A stretch of DNA of 7,349 bases, taken from positions 1-7,349 of the forward strand of contig CALQNE010000177.1 of assembly GCA_943331855.1 (NCBI GenBank). Direction: 5' to 3'. Below the pieces are notes generated by a model that made no database searches, was not told the DNA's origin, and saw nothing but the letters and a program-made list of their open reading frames with translations. Origin of the DNA: Bordetella parapertussis (GTDB lineage Bacteria; Pseudomonadota; Gammaproteobacteria; Burkholderiales; Burkholderiaceae_B). Made by a program: the position numbers and the translations under genes. Shown here piece after piece: positions 1-6,858 of the stretch (position 1 is the stretch's first letter; the number at the start of each line of letters is the position of its first letter).

Positions 1-2146
1 CATAGTCCATGAATGAACCCGTTAATAGCTGGCCGGTTTCACGATCGTAGACGCAGTTTTCAATGAGCGCCTGCCCGATGCCTTGCACCAGACCACCATG
101 AACCTGTCCCTCGACAATCATTGGATTGATGATTGTGCCAAAGTCATCGACCGCGGTGAAGCGATCGAGTCGAACCGTACCCGTTTCAGGATCGATCTCG
201 ACTTCAGCAATGTAGGTGCCCGAGGGAAAGGTAAAGTTGGTTGGATCGTAAAACGCAGTTTCATTTAACCCAGGCTCGAGCGTCTCAAGTGGATAGTTGT
301 GTGGAACGTAGGCTGTCAGGGCCACAGTGCCAAACGGGATTTTCTTATCGGTACCACGCACAGTGAACTCACCGTTTGCGAAGTCGATATCCGTATCCGA
401 GGCTTCCATCAGATGAGCCGCAATCTTTTTGGCTTTCGCTTCAATTTTATCGAGCGCCTTCATGATGGCAGCGCCGCCAACCGAAATTGAACGCGATCCA
501 TAGGTGCCCATGCCAAACGGCACGCGGCCCGTATCTCCGTGCACAATATCCACAGCATCGACCGAGATCCCTAAGCGCGAGGCCACCACTTGCGCAAACG
601 TCGTTTCGTGTCCCTGGCCATGGCTATGCGAACCTGTAAATACAGTCACACTGCCCGTGGGATGCACGCGAACCTCTCCGCATTCAAACAAGCCTGCACG
701 TGCGCCCAAAGCGCCCGCAATATTGCTTGGTGCCAAACCACACGCCTCGATATAGCTTGAATAGCCAATGCCACGCAGTTTGCCTTGCGACTTGCTTGCG
801 GCTTGACGGGCTTTAAAACCTGCAACATCCGCGAGTTTTTGTGACGCATCCATACAGGCAACATAATCGCCGATATCGTATTGCAACGCGACGGGTGTCT
901 GATAAGGAAACGTTGTAATGAAATTACGACGACGGATTTCGTCTTGCGGCAACCCGAGTTCAAACGCGGCACGACTGACAATACGCTCGAGCAAATATGT
1001 GGCTTCTGGGCGGCCGGCACCACGATACGCATCAACCGGTGCCGTGTTGGTGAACCAGGCGTCTACTTCAGCATAAACCAACGGTGTCGTGTATTGCCCG
1101 GCCAGCAAAGTCGCGTACAAGATTGTTGGCACACAGGTTGAGAAAGTCGACAAATACGCACCCAGATTCGCATCTGTATGGACACGCAATGCTAAAAATT
1201 TTCCATCTTTATCTAAAGCCAATTCGGCGTGACTAGAATGATCACGGCCGTGCGCGTCAGACAAAAAGGCTTCGCCGCGTTCGCACACCCATTTGATATT
1301 GCGATTGAGTTTTTTCGACGCCCAAGTCAAACAAACATCTTCAGCATATAAATAAATTTTCGAACCAAAGCCGCCACCAACATCGGGCGCAATGACGCGC
1401 ACTTTATGTTCGGGCAAACCCATCACAAACGCGGTCATCAATAACCGTTCAACGTGAGGATTTTGATTAGAGACATACAGCGTGTAATCATCATTGGCGC
1501 GACTATATGAACCAATCGCAGCGCGTGGCTCCATGGCGTTCGGAACAAGTCGATTATTAATCAGATCAAGTTTGGTGATGTGTGCTGCTTTAGTAAAGGC
1601 CTCATCAACCAGGCTCTTATCGCCAATCGCCCACTTGTAGCAATGATTATCTGGCGCAATATCGTGCAGCGCTGGGCCACCGTTTGCATCACGCACATCC
1701 ACCGCTGCGGGCAAAGGCTCATAATCCACCTCGACAAGCTCAGCAGCATTTTTTGCCTGCTCAAGCGTTTCGGCGACAACCATGACGACGTGATCACCCA
1801 CATAACGTACTTTGTCATGCGCGAGCACAGGATGGGGGGGCTCTTTCATGGGCTGGCCATCGGTGCTGGTAATCAACCAACCGCAGGGCAAGCCATTGAG
1901 TTTGTCGTTTGCCACATCTTTGCCGTCAAGCACACCAATCACGCCGGGCGCAGCTTTAGCCGCTTTGGTATTGACGCTTTTGATATTGGCATGCGCATGA
2001 GGCGAGCGCACAAACACCGCATGCGCCATGCGCGCAAGCGTGATGTCATCCGTGTATTGTCCAGCACCGGTCAAAAACCGGTAGTCTTCTTTGCGTAAAA
2101 CAGATTCCCCAATGTGCGGAAGCTTTGCGAATTCATTTGCACCCAT
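1..2146 (-). CDS. Form II (CoxL-like) molybdopterin large subunit of a molybdenum hydroxylase, C-terminus cut by window edge
   Basis: Catalytic subunit of a xanthine dehydrogenase/aldehyde oxidase-family enzyme that would hydroxylate an unknown substrate using a molybdopterin cytosine dinucleotide cofactor. I checked the frame codon by codon: it is open for 715 codons from the ATG at 2144-2146 to the left edge, with no stop. The N-terminus carries the family pattern [17 protein letters not shown]. Further motifs are QNPH (residues 228-231), VGGGFGSK (256-263), the active-site loop AYRGAGR (373-379) and HGQGHE (509-514). The last visible residues, GSFMDY (710-715), are a conserved late motif, so perhaps 60-90 residues are missing. 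The missing part should include the catalytic glutamate, which cannot be checked here. AYRGAGR marks form II; genuine CO dehydrogenase has AYxCSFR. The start is fixed by an excellent Shine-Dalgarno site overlapping the stop of the upstream small-subunit gene. Substrate options include aldehydes or N-heterocycles; none can be chosen from sequence. Confidence 0.93.
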   Translation of the reverse strand, partial: MGANEFAKLPHIGESVLRKEDYRFLTGAGQYTDDITLARMAHAVFVRSPHAHANIKSVNTKAAKAAPGVIGVLDGKDVANDKLNGLPCGWLITSTDGQPMKEPPHPVLAHDKVRYVGDHVVMVVAETLEQAKNAAELVEVDYEPLPAAVDVRDANGGPALHDIAPDNHCYKWAIGDKSLVDEAFTKAAHITKLDLINNRLVPNAMEPRAAIGSYSRANDDYTLYVSNQNPHVERLLMTAFVMGLPEHKVRVIAPDVGGGFGSKIYLYAEDVCLTWASKKLNRNIKWVCERGEAFLSDAHGRDHSSHAELALDKDGKFLALRVHTDANLGAYLSTFSTCVPTILYATLLAGQYTTPLVYAEVDAWFTNTAPVDAYRGAGRPEATYLLERIVSRAAFELGLPQDEIRRRNFITTFPYQTPVALQYDIGDYVACMDASQKLADVAGFKARQAASKSQGKLRGIGYSSYIEACGLAPSNIAGALGARAGLFECGEVRVHPTGSVTVFTGSHSHGQGHETTFAQVVASRLGISVDAVDIVHGDTGRVPFGMGTYGSRSISVGGAAIMKALDKIEAKAKKIAAHLMEASDTDIDFANGEFTVRGTDKKIPFGTVALTAYVPHNYPLETLEPGLNETAFYDPTNFTFPSGTYIAEVEIDPETGTVRLDRFTAVDDFGTIINPMIVEGQVHGGLVQGIGQALIENCVYDRETGQLLTGSFMDY

Positions 2147-2150
2147 GACA

Positions 2151-2158
2151 TCCTCCTT
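2151..2158 (-). promoter_or_regulatory. Ribosome binding site of the large-subunit gene, overlapping the small-subunit stop
   Basis: On the minus strand the sequence is AAGGAGGA, a near-perfect anti-16S match. It starts inside the TAA stop of the small-subunit gene and lies 4 bases before the large-subunit ATG. The arrangement fixes the large-subunit start and suggests coupled translation of the two subunits. Confidence 0.85.
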
Positions 2159-2627
2159 AAGCTTTCATGGCGGCAGCACCTTGCTGCACCGCCTTAACAA
2201 TATTTTGATATCCGGTGCAACGACAAATGTTGCCCTCGAGATTTTCACGAATCTGCTGCTCGGTGGGATTTGGGTGTTTACGGCAAATATCCACCGCATT
2301 CATCACCATGCCAGGGGTGCAGTAGCCACATTGCAAGCCATGGCAGTCTTTAAATGCAGCCTGCATAGGGTGCATGGTGCCATCAGCCTGAGCCAGGCCC
2401 TCAATGGTTGAAATCTGAGCGCCCTCGGCCTGCGCCAGCAGCACGTTGCACGACTTGATGGCGTTGCCATTCATAATGACCGTACAGGCTCCACATTGAG
2501 CGGTATCACAGCCCACATGGGTGCCCGTCAGCACGAGTTGTTCGCGCAGCGCTTGCACCAGCAAGGTATTCGGCGCGGCGTTCAGCGTGACGGCTGCACC
2601 GTTTACTGTTAATTGAACCTGCATCAT
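2157..2627 (-). CDS. [2Fe-2S] small subunit (CoxS-like) of the molybdenum hydroxylase
   Basis: Electron-transfer subunit that passes electrons from the molybdenum centre of the large subunit through two [2Fe-2S] clusters. The predicted protein is 156 residues, normal for the family (about 150-170). The N-terminal plant-ferredoxin-type domain has cysteines 40, 45, 48 and 60 ([10 protein letters not shown] pattern). The C-terminal helical domain has cysteines 100, 103, 135 and 137 (CGYCTPGM and CRCTGY). All eight ligands are present. I prefer the ATG at 2625-2627 because AGGAG at 2636-2640 lies 8 bases upstream; a TTG at 2628-2630 and a second ATG at 2622-2624 are alternatives. The large-subunit gene starts 10 bases after this stop, so the two are one transcript and probably translationally coupled. 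There is no gene for a FAD-binding medium subunit upstream; the next gene in that direction is divergent. Confidence 0.96.
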   Translation of the reverse strand: MMQVQLTVNGAAVTLNAAPNTLLVQALREQLVLTGTHVGCDTAQCGACTVIMNGNAIKSCNVLLAQAEGAQISTIEGLAQADGTMHPMQAAFKDCHGLQCGYCTPGMVMNAVDICRKHPNPTEQQIRENLEGNICRCTGYQNIVKAVQQGAAAMKA

Positions 2628-2635
2628 CAAACGGT

Positions 2636-2640
2636 CTCCT
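2636..2640 (-). promoter_or_regulatory. Ribosome binding site of the small-subunit gene
   Basis: AGGAG on the minus strand lies 8 bases before the ATG at 2625-2627, 5 bases before a TTG and 11 bases before a second ATG. The 8-base spacing is the best of the three and decides the chosen start. Confidence 0.7.
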
Positions 2641-2738
2641 AAAGCAATAATAATCGTCGAAGGACAAAAAAATTAGTCGGCATACTGATGGGCTGCCATG
2701 AGCACCCAAAAAGAGAGGTTTGCCTCAGTCTGTGTATT

Positions 2739-2769
2739 TTTCAATCAATCTAACACGACTGGATTGAAA
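2739..2769. promoter_or_regulatory. Perfect 8-bp inverted repeat in the divergent control region, candidate operator
   Basis: TTTCAATC at 2739-2746 is repeated inverted as GATTGAAA at 2762-2769, with half-site centres 23 bp apart, about two helical turns. It lies in the 187-base gap between the divergently transcribed hydroxylase genes and the nitroreductase gene, where a shared dimeric regulator would be expected to bind. Each arm also contains TTGAAA pointing outward, so the arms could instead be two divergent -35 boxes. The -10 matches at the expected distance are poor on both sides. No regulator gene is visible in the window. Confidence 0.35.
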
Positions 2770-2775
2770 TAGAAT
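2770..2775 (+). promoter_or_regulatory. Possible -10 box for the nitroreductase gene
   Basis: TAGAAT matches five of six bases of the sigma-70 -10 consensus and lies 39 bases before the nitroreductase ATG, directly after the inverted repeat. I see no good -35 box 16-18 bases upstream, so an activator may be needed or the match may be chance. The ATG itself has only a weak Shine-Dalgarno core (GGA at 2806-2808). Confidence 0.25.
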
Positions 2776-2814
2776 GGTATTTTTAAGTGATTACTTGAGA
2801 CATACGGATAAACC

Positions 2815-3645
2815 ATGACAACAATTTCTAAAGAACTCTCAGCTTCGCTTCGGGCCCGTTACGGCCATAGCCCAGACGTTCTAGACGCCTTGAATCCCAC
2901 TATCCAAACCATGCTGCAGCACCGCTCGGTGCGCGCCTATACGTCGCAACCCGTTCCTGCTAATACGGCAGAGCTGCTTGTTGCAGCTGCACAATCAGCC
3001 TCAACCTCGTCAAACATGCAAACCTGGAGCGTCATCGCGGTCACAGACCCAGGGCGCAAAGATCGTTTAGCCAAAATTGCCAATAATCAAGAGTTTGTTC
3101 GCGCCTGTCCGCTCTTTTTAGTGTGGGTGGCTGACTTGGCCCGCCTAAAAGCCTTAGGCAACGAACGTCAAAAACCACACGAAAGCCTGAATTATCTTGA
3201 AATGTTGCTGGTCGGCGCAATCGACTCCGCACTGGCAGCACAGAACGCAGCCGTAGCCGCCGAGTCGATGAATCTTGGCATGGTCTACATCGGCGCGATT
3301 CGTAACGACCCCAAAGCGGTCGCTAAAGAACTTAATTTACCGCCCATGAGCTTTGCGACTTTCGGGATGTGCATTGGTTATGCTGAGCCCTCATTAACCA
3401 CCGCGGTGAAGCCACGCCTTCCACAATCCGCCATTTTGCATCAAGAAACATATCAACCTGAAGCCTACAAAGAAGCAGTCAAGGCTTACAACGACACGAT
3501 GGACACCTTCTACGCTGAGCAAAAAATGACGCCGCTCGGGCCTTGGGACCTGCACACGCTTAATCGGGTACGCGGCCCTGAAGCGATGGGAGGACGACAC
3601 ACACTAATGGAAACCCTGCGCTCAATGGGCTTCGAAATTCGGTAA
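2815..3645 (+). CDS. NfsA/FRP-type NAD(P)H-dependent flavin nitroreductase
   Basis: Predicted cytoplasmic FMN-dependent oxidoreductase that reduces nitro compounds, quinones or flavins with NAD(P)H. The protein is 276 residues; E. coli NfsA is 240. Landmarks in NfsA order are: HRSVR (36-40, FMN phosphate contact), SASTSSNMQ (61-69), AAESMNLG (148-155), VYIGAIRNDP (157-166, the VYIGGLRN segment of NfsA), FGMCIGY (183-189), KPRLP (199-203) and a YQ after it, then a C-terminal arginine-rich segment ending in a short helix. The roughly 25 extra N-terminal residues before HRSVR are the main difference from NfsA. The ATG start is supported by a weak GGA 6 bases upstream. The gene is alone on its strand and divergent from the molybdenum hydroxylase, which hints at shared control. 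The natural substrate cannot be read from the sequence. Confidence 0.92.
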   Translation: MTTISKELSASLRARYGHSPDVLDALNPTIQTMLQHRSVRAYTSQPVPANTAELLVAAAQSASTSSNMQTWSVIAVTDPGRKDRLAKIANNQEFVRACPLFLVWVADLARLKALGNERQKPHESLNYLEMLLVGAIDSALAAQNAAVAAESMNLGMVYIGAIRNDPKAVAKELNLPPMSFATFGMCIGYAEPSLTTAVKPRLPQSAILHQETYQPEAYKEAVKAYNDTMDTFYAEQKMTPLGPWDLHTLNRVRGPEAMGGRHTLMETLRSMGFEIR

Positions 3646-3652
3646 ACATCAC

Positions 3653-3670
3653 AGCGGCCTCGCCGCCGCT
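3653..3670. terminator. Short GC-rich hairpin between convergent genes, possible terminator
   Basis: AGCGGC (3653-3658) can pair with GCCGCT (3665-3670) around a 6-base loop. It occupies nearly the whole 25-base gap between the nitroreductase stop and the stop of the convergent transporter gene. On the plus strand only a short TTTAT follows, and on the minus strand there is no T-run. Position favours a terminator; the weak U-tract argues against a strong one. Confidence 0.4.
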
Positions 3671-5512
3671 TTATACCTGATCTTCTTGGCGCTTTTGCAT
3701 GTTCCACATTTGTGCATAAGCGCCTTGCAGCGCAATCAGGTCGGCGTGGTTGCCACGCTCGATAATGCGACCTTGATCCATCACTAAAATTTGATCGGCA
3801 TGCACAATCGTCGATAGCCGGTGGGCAATGATCAGCGTTGTATGGTTACGCGCCAGGCCGGTCAACTCTTCTTGCAGGGCGCGCTCTGTTTTTGAATCTA
3901 ACGCCGAAGTCGCCTCATCAAAAATCAGCATTGCGGGCTTTTTCAGCAAAGTCCGTGCGATCGCGACTCTCTGTTTTTCACCGCCCGACAACTTCAACCC
4001 ACGCTCACCGACTTGTGTTTGATAGCCCTCTGGCAAGTGGGCAATAAACTGATCCATCTGAGCCGCGCGTGCAGCGCTCTGAATATCAGCTTCAGAGGCG
4101 CCCGGGCGACCATAGGCAATGTTATAGGCGATGGTGTCGTTAAACAGCACAGTATCTTGCGGCACGATACCGATCGACTGTCGCAAACTAGACTGCCTGA
4201 CCCGTCGGATATCCTGACTGTCGAGCAAGATCTGACCTGCCTGGACATCGTAAAAGCGAAACAACAGTCGTGCCAGTGTGCTTTTACCCGCGCCACTACG
4301 ACCAACGACTGCAGTGATGGTGCCCGCCGGGATAGTAAAGCTTAAGTCGTGCAAAATCGTGCGATTTGATTCGTAATGACAATTCACGTTTTGAAAACGT
4401 ACCTCAGGACCTTGCGTCTGATCCGCAATCGTAAGCGCAGGGGCACCAGGATCGTCGGCGATTTCTCGATCGGCCATCAGCAACGTAAACATACGGTCGA
4501 GGTCGGTCAACGATTGCTTGATTTCACGATAAATCACACCTAAAAAATTCAACGGAATATAAAGTTGAATCATGAGTGTGTTCACTAAAACCAAATCGCC
4601 TAGCGTCATCGAGCCATCGGCAACCCCGACGGTTGAGCGCCATAAAATCAGCACCAAGCCCACGCCGATAATGAACTGCTGACCCACATTGAGCAACGAT
4701 AGCGATTTTTGCGACTTGATCGCTGCCGCCTGATAGCGAATCAGATTTTCATCGTAACGCCCGGCCTCAAACGATTCGTTACCAAAATATTTAACCGTTT
4801 CAAAATTCAAGAGTGAATCGATGGCCTTTTGATTCGCGCGCGAATCCATATCATTCATCGTGCGACGCAAATGCGTACGCCATTCAGTGACAACAATGGT
4901 GAACGCAATGTAAACAATCAACGCACAAAGGGTGATCGCTGCAAACCAGATGTTGTAGCTGTACGCAAAATAGCCAAGCACCAATACAAACTCAATGAGT
5001 GTGGGCACGATGCTATACAGCGAGTACGACACCAGCGATTGAATCGCGCGGGTCCCGCGCTCAATATCACGGCTCACCCCACCTGTTTGCCGCGACAAAT
5101 GAAAACGCAGAGACAAGGCATGAAGATGCTGAAAGACCTCAAGCGCAATCTGCCTCACCGCATGTTGCGTCACCCGCGAAAACAATAGCTCTCGCAGCTC
5201 AGTAAAAAGTGAGGCCGAAAACCTGAGCAAGCCATACCCAGCGATCAAGCCGAGCGGCACAACCAATAAGGCGGTTGAAACGCGCTGATGTGCATCCAGA
5301 TCATCGATCAGCGTCTTGAGTAAGATCGGGATCCCTAAGTTCGCAAACTTGGCCGCGAGCAAACAGGCAATGGCAAGCAGCACCCGATAGCGGTAAGCCA
5401 AGAGATAGGGCAACAAATCACGGATCACGCGCCAGTCACCTAATTGGCGTTTGGCTACTGGCTGATCGGGGTCGTGCTTGAATTCAGTTGAACGTCGGTT
5501 AGCTTGTCTCAT
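3671..5512 (-). CDS. Atm1-type ABC half-transporter, fused membrane and ATPase domains
   Basis: Predicted inner-membrane homodimeric exporter of the Atm1/HMT1 (ABCB7) family, which moves glutathione-linked compounds (GSSG, metal-thiol or persulfide conjugates). It has 613 residues, normal length. The membrane domain spans about residues 35-335, with the family patterns QTGGVSRDIERGTR (142-155), VKYFGNES (240-247) and PLNFLG (320-325). The ATPase domain (about 370-605) has Walker A GRSGAGKST (404-412), Q-loop Q452, signature LSGGEKQR (508-515), Walker B MLIFDE (528-533) with catalytic E533, D-loop SALD (536-539) and H-loop H564. All are intact. Residues Y201, R212, R216, N275, Q278, G325 and R329 fall where I recall the glutathione-site residues of Novosphingobium Atm1, at a constant offset. 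The start lacks a purine-rich Shine-Dalgarno site. The gene is monocistronic here. A generic multidrug or lipid exporter is less likely given the Atm1 patterns. Confidence 0.93.
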   Translation of the reverse strand: MRQANRRSTEFKHDPDQPVAKRQLGDWRVIRDLLPYLLAYRYRVLLAIACLLAAKFANLGIPILLKTLIDDLDAHQRVSTALLVVPLGLIAGYGLLRFSASLFTELRELLFSRVTQHAVRQIALEVFQHLHALSLRFHLSRQTGGVSRDIERGTRAIQSLVSYSLYSIVPTLIEFVLVLGYFAYSYNIWFAAITLCALIVYIAFTIVVTEWRTHLRRTMNDMDSRANQKAIDSLLNFETVKYFGNESFEAGRYDENLIRYQAAAIKSQKSLSLLNVGQQFIIGVGLVLILWRSTVGVADGSMTLGDLVLVNTLMIQLYIPLNFLGVIYREIKQSLTDLDRMFTLLMADREIADDPGAPALTIADQTQGPEVRFQNVNCHYESNRTILHDLSFTIPAGTITAVVGRSGAGKSTLARLLFRFYDVQAGQILLDSQDIRRVRQSSLRQSIGIVPQDTVLFNDTIAYNIAYGRPGASEADIQSAARAAQMDQFIAHLPEGYQTQVGERGLKLSGGEKQRVAIARTLLKKPAMLIFDEATSALDSKTERALQEELTGLARNHTTLIIAHRLSTIVHADQILVMDQGRIIERGNHADLIALQGAYAQMWNMQKRQEDQV

Positions 5513-5522
5513 AGGGAGTCAT

Positions 5523-5528
5523 TTTATA
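5523..5528 (-). promoter_or_regulatory. Possible -10 box just upstream of the transporter start
   Basis: TATAAA on the minus strand ends 10 bases before the transporter ATG. If used, transcription would begin within a few bases of the ATG, giving a very short leader or none. This fits with the lack of a Shine-Dalgarno site (the bases before ATG are ACTCCCT). No convincing -35 box lies 16-18 bases upstream. Confidence 0.25.
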
Positions 5529-5565
5529 CGCCTCGCGGTGTACCGACCTTAGTCAGACAATCGGG

Positions 5566-5571
5566 TATAAA
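5566..5571 (+). promoter_or_regulatory. Possible -10 box for the serine hydrolase gene
   Basis: TATAAA on the plus strand lies 64 bases before the hydrolase ATG. A second candidate, TATATT at 5618-5623, lies only 12 bases before the ATG. Neither has a good -35 partner (CCGACC precedes the first at 17 bases), and no Shine-Dalgarno site precedes the ATG, so the promoter is not settled. Confidence 0.25.
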
Positions 5572-5635
5572 TAGAGACAGCCGCGTTTTACTCTGCACCA
5601 GGCAGTGCTCATCTATTTATATTGCGTTTTAAACG

Positions 5636-6829
5636 ATGACGACCTCAATCGATACTTCAAGACTTAAATCCGTCGCAGATGCGCTTTTGCAGCAGGCGGT
5701 TGGTGCAGGCCATATTCCTGGGGTCGTTGCCGCAGCCAGCTCTGCAGAGGGCACCGTGTACGAAGCCGCCTTTGGTGAGCGCGCGCTGGGCAAAGGCGTC
5801 CCAATGACACCGGACACCGTATTCTGGCTCGCCTCGATGACTAAGCCAATCGTGGGTGCTGCAGCCATGCAATTAGTTGAGCAAGGCAAGTTGACGCTCG
5901 ATGAGCCCGCCGCAAAGATCTTGCCCGAACTTGCAGAGGTCAAACTTCTAACAGGTTGGGATACAAACGGACAACCTTTGCTACGTGCCCCAACGTCTCA
6001 GATCACCCTGCGTCAATTACTCACGCACACCGCAGGCTTTACGTCTGATATCTGGAATGCCGACTCTGCCCGCTATCTGAAAACAATGAATTTGCCTCGC
6101 GCAGGTTCTGGAAAAAAAATTGCCCTTTCTGTACCGCTGACCTTTGAGCCAGGCGAGCGCTGGGAATACGGGATCAATATCGACTGGGCTGGCCAATTGG
6201 TTGCCGCCGCCAGCGGCATGCGTCTGGGTGAATATATTCAAAAGAACATCACAGAGCCGCTTGGCATGCAGAGCACCGGCTTTCGAATATCGCCTAGTAT
6301 GCGTGCACGCTTGGCGACAGTACATCAGCGCGATCCTGCAACGGGTGTATTGAGCACAACCCCCTTTGAAGTCCCGCAAGAAACCGAGTTTGACCCGGGC
6401 GGTGGTGGTTTGTATTCGACCGCTGGCGACTATCTGCGCTTTACCCGTATGATCCTGAATCGTGGACGCGGCAATGGACATCAACTCCTCAAGCCCGAAA
6501 CCATCGCCCTGATGTCAAAAAACGCGATGGGACCCCTAAGAGTTAATCTTTTGCGCACGCAGAATAAAGCCGCTTCGCTCGATGCAGAGTTTTTCACGGG
6601 CGTCGAAAAATCTTGGGGCCTGACGTTCATGATTAATGAACAACTGGCGCCGACCGGCCGCTCGGCTGGCAGCCTTGCTTGGGCGGGCCTGCCTAATGCG
6701 TTCTTCTGGATCGATCCGAAAAAAGATTTAACGGGCGTCATCCTGATGCAAGTATTGCCCTTTGTCGACCCCCACGCGCTCGGCCTATTTACAAACTACG
6801 AAAAAGCGATCTACGCCGCCTGCACTTAA
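5636..6829 (+). CDS. Cytosolic serine hydrolase of the class C beta-lactamase fold (family VIII esterase-like)
   Basis: Predicted hydrolase of the Beta-lactamase (PF00144-type) fold, probably cleaving an ester or amide bond through a serine acyl-enzyme. It has 397 residues. The SxxK motif is S67-M-T-K70, inside FWLASMTKP; S67 would be the nucleophile and K70 the base. The second motif is Y178 in WEYGIN, equivalent to the YxN tyrosine. The third is WAG (349-351), as in EstB-type esterases, in place of the KTG of class C beta-lactamases. LLTHTAGF (128-135) and DPGGGGLYSTAGDYLRF (253-269) are typical of the group. There is no signal peptide, so it should stay in the cytoplasm, which argues against an antibiotic-resistance role. 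Relatives include esterases, D-aminopeptidases and NylB-type amide hydrolases; the substrate is not known. The ATG at 5636 has no Shine-Dalgarno site, but no better start is near. Confidence 0.92.
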   Translation: MTTSIDTSRLKSVADALLQQAVGAGHIPGVVAAASSAEGTVYEAAFGERALGKGVPMTPDTVFWLASMTKPIVGAAAMQLVEQGKLTLDEPAAKILPELAEVKLLTGWDTNGQPLLRAPTSQITLRQLLTHTAGFTSDIWNADSARYLKTMNLPRAGSGKKIALSVPLTFEPGERWEYGINIDWAGQLVAAASGMRLGEYIQKNITEPLGMQSTGFRISPSMRARLATVHQRDPATGVLSTTPFEVPQETEFDPGGGGLYSTAGDYLRFTRMILNRGRGNGHQLLKPETIALMSKNAMGPLRVNLLRTQNKAASLDAEFFTGVEKSWGLTFMINEQLAPTGRSAGSLAWAGLPNAFFWIDPKKDLTGVILMQVLPFVDPHALGLFTNYEKAIYAACT

Positions 6830-6858
6830 TCTCATGACTTAGCCAAGACTTTCGTCCA

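Noticed and set aside
1580..2098. 172-codon open frame on the plus strand
   Set aside because: It lies wholly antisense to the well-supported large-subunit gene, has no family resemblance and its product is low-complexity in composition; it is a shadow frame.
1..2627. Calling the S-L pair a carbon monoxide dehydrogenase
   Set aside because: The active-site loop is AYRGAGR; true aerobic CO dehydrogenase needs the cysteine-bearing AYxCSFR loop, and no medium subunit or CO-specific accessory gene is visible.
2506..2709. 67-codon minus-strand frame overlapping the start of the small-subunit gene, a possible leader peptide
   Set aside because: It runs out of frame deep into the small-subunit gene, has no good ribosome binding site and shows no recognisable motif.
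2641..2738. Sigma-70 promoter for the hydroxylase genes on the minus strand
   Set aside because: TTGAAA at 2739-2744 (minus) has only AAACCT at the correct -10 distance, and a TATTAT-like stretch near 2649-2654 has no -35 partner; no convincing pair was found.
3994..4345. Overlapping frames of about 100 codons on both strands within the transporter gene
   Set aside because: All lie inside the ATPase domain of the transporter, whose motifs are complete in its own frame.
6017..6484. 155-codon minus-strand frame inside the serine hydrolase gene
   Set aside because: It is antisense to a gene with intact catalytic motifs and its translation has no recognisable domain.
5636..6829. Antibiotic-resistance beta-lactamase
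   Set aside because: There is no signal peptide and no KTG motif; the WAG third motif fits family VIII-type esterases better.
6830..6858. Terminator between the hydrolase and crotonase genes
   Set aside because: I could find only 3-4 bp imperfect pairings and no T-run in this 29-base gap.
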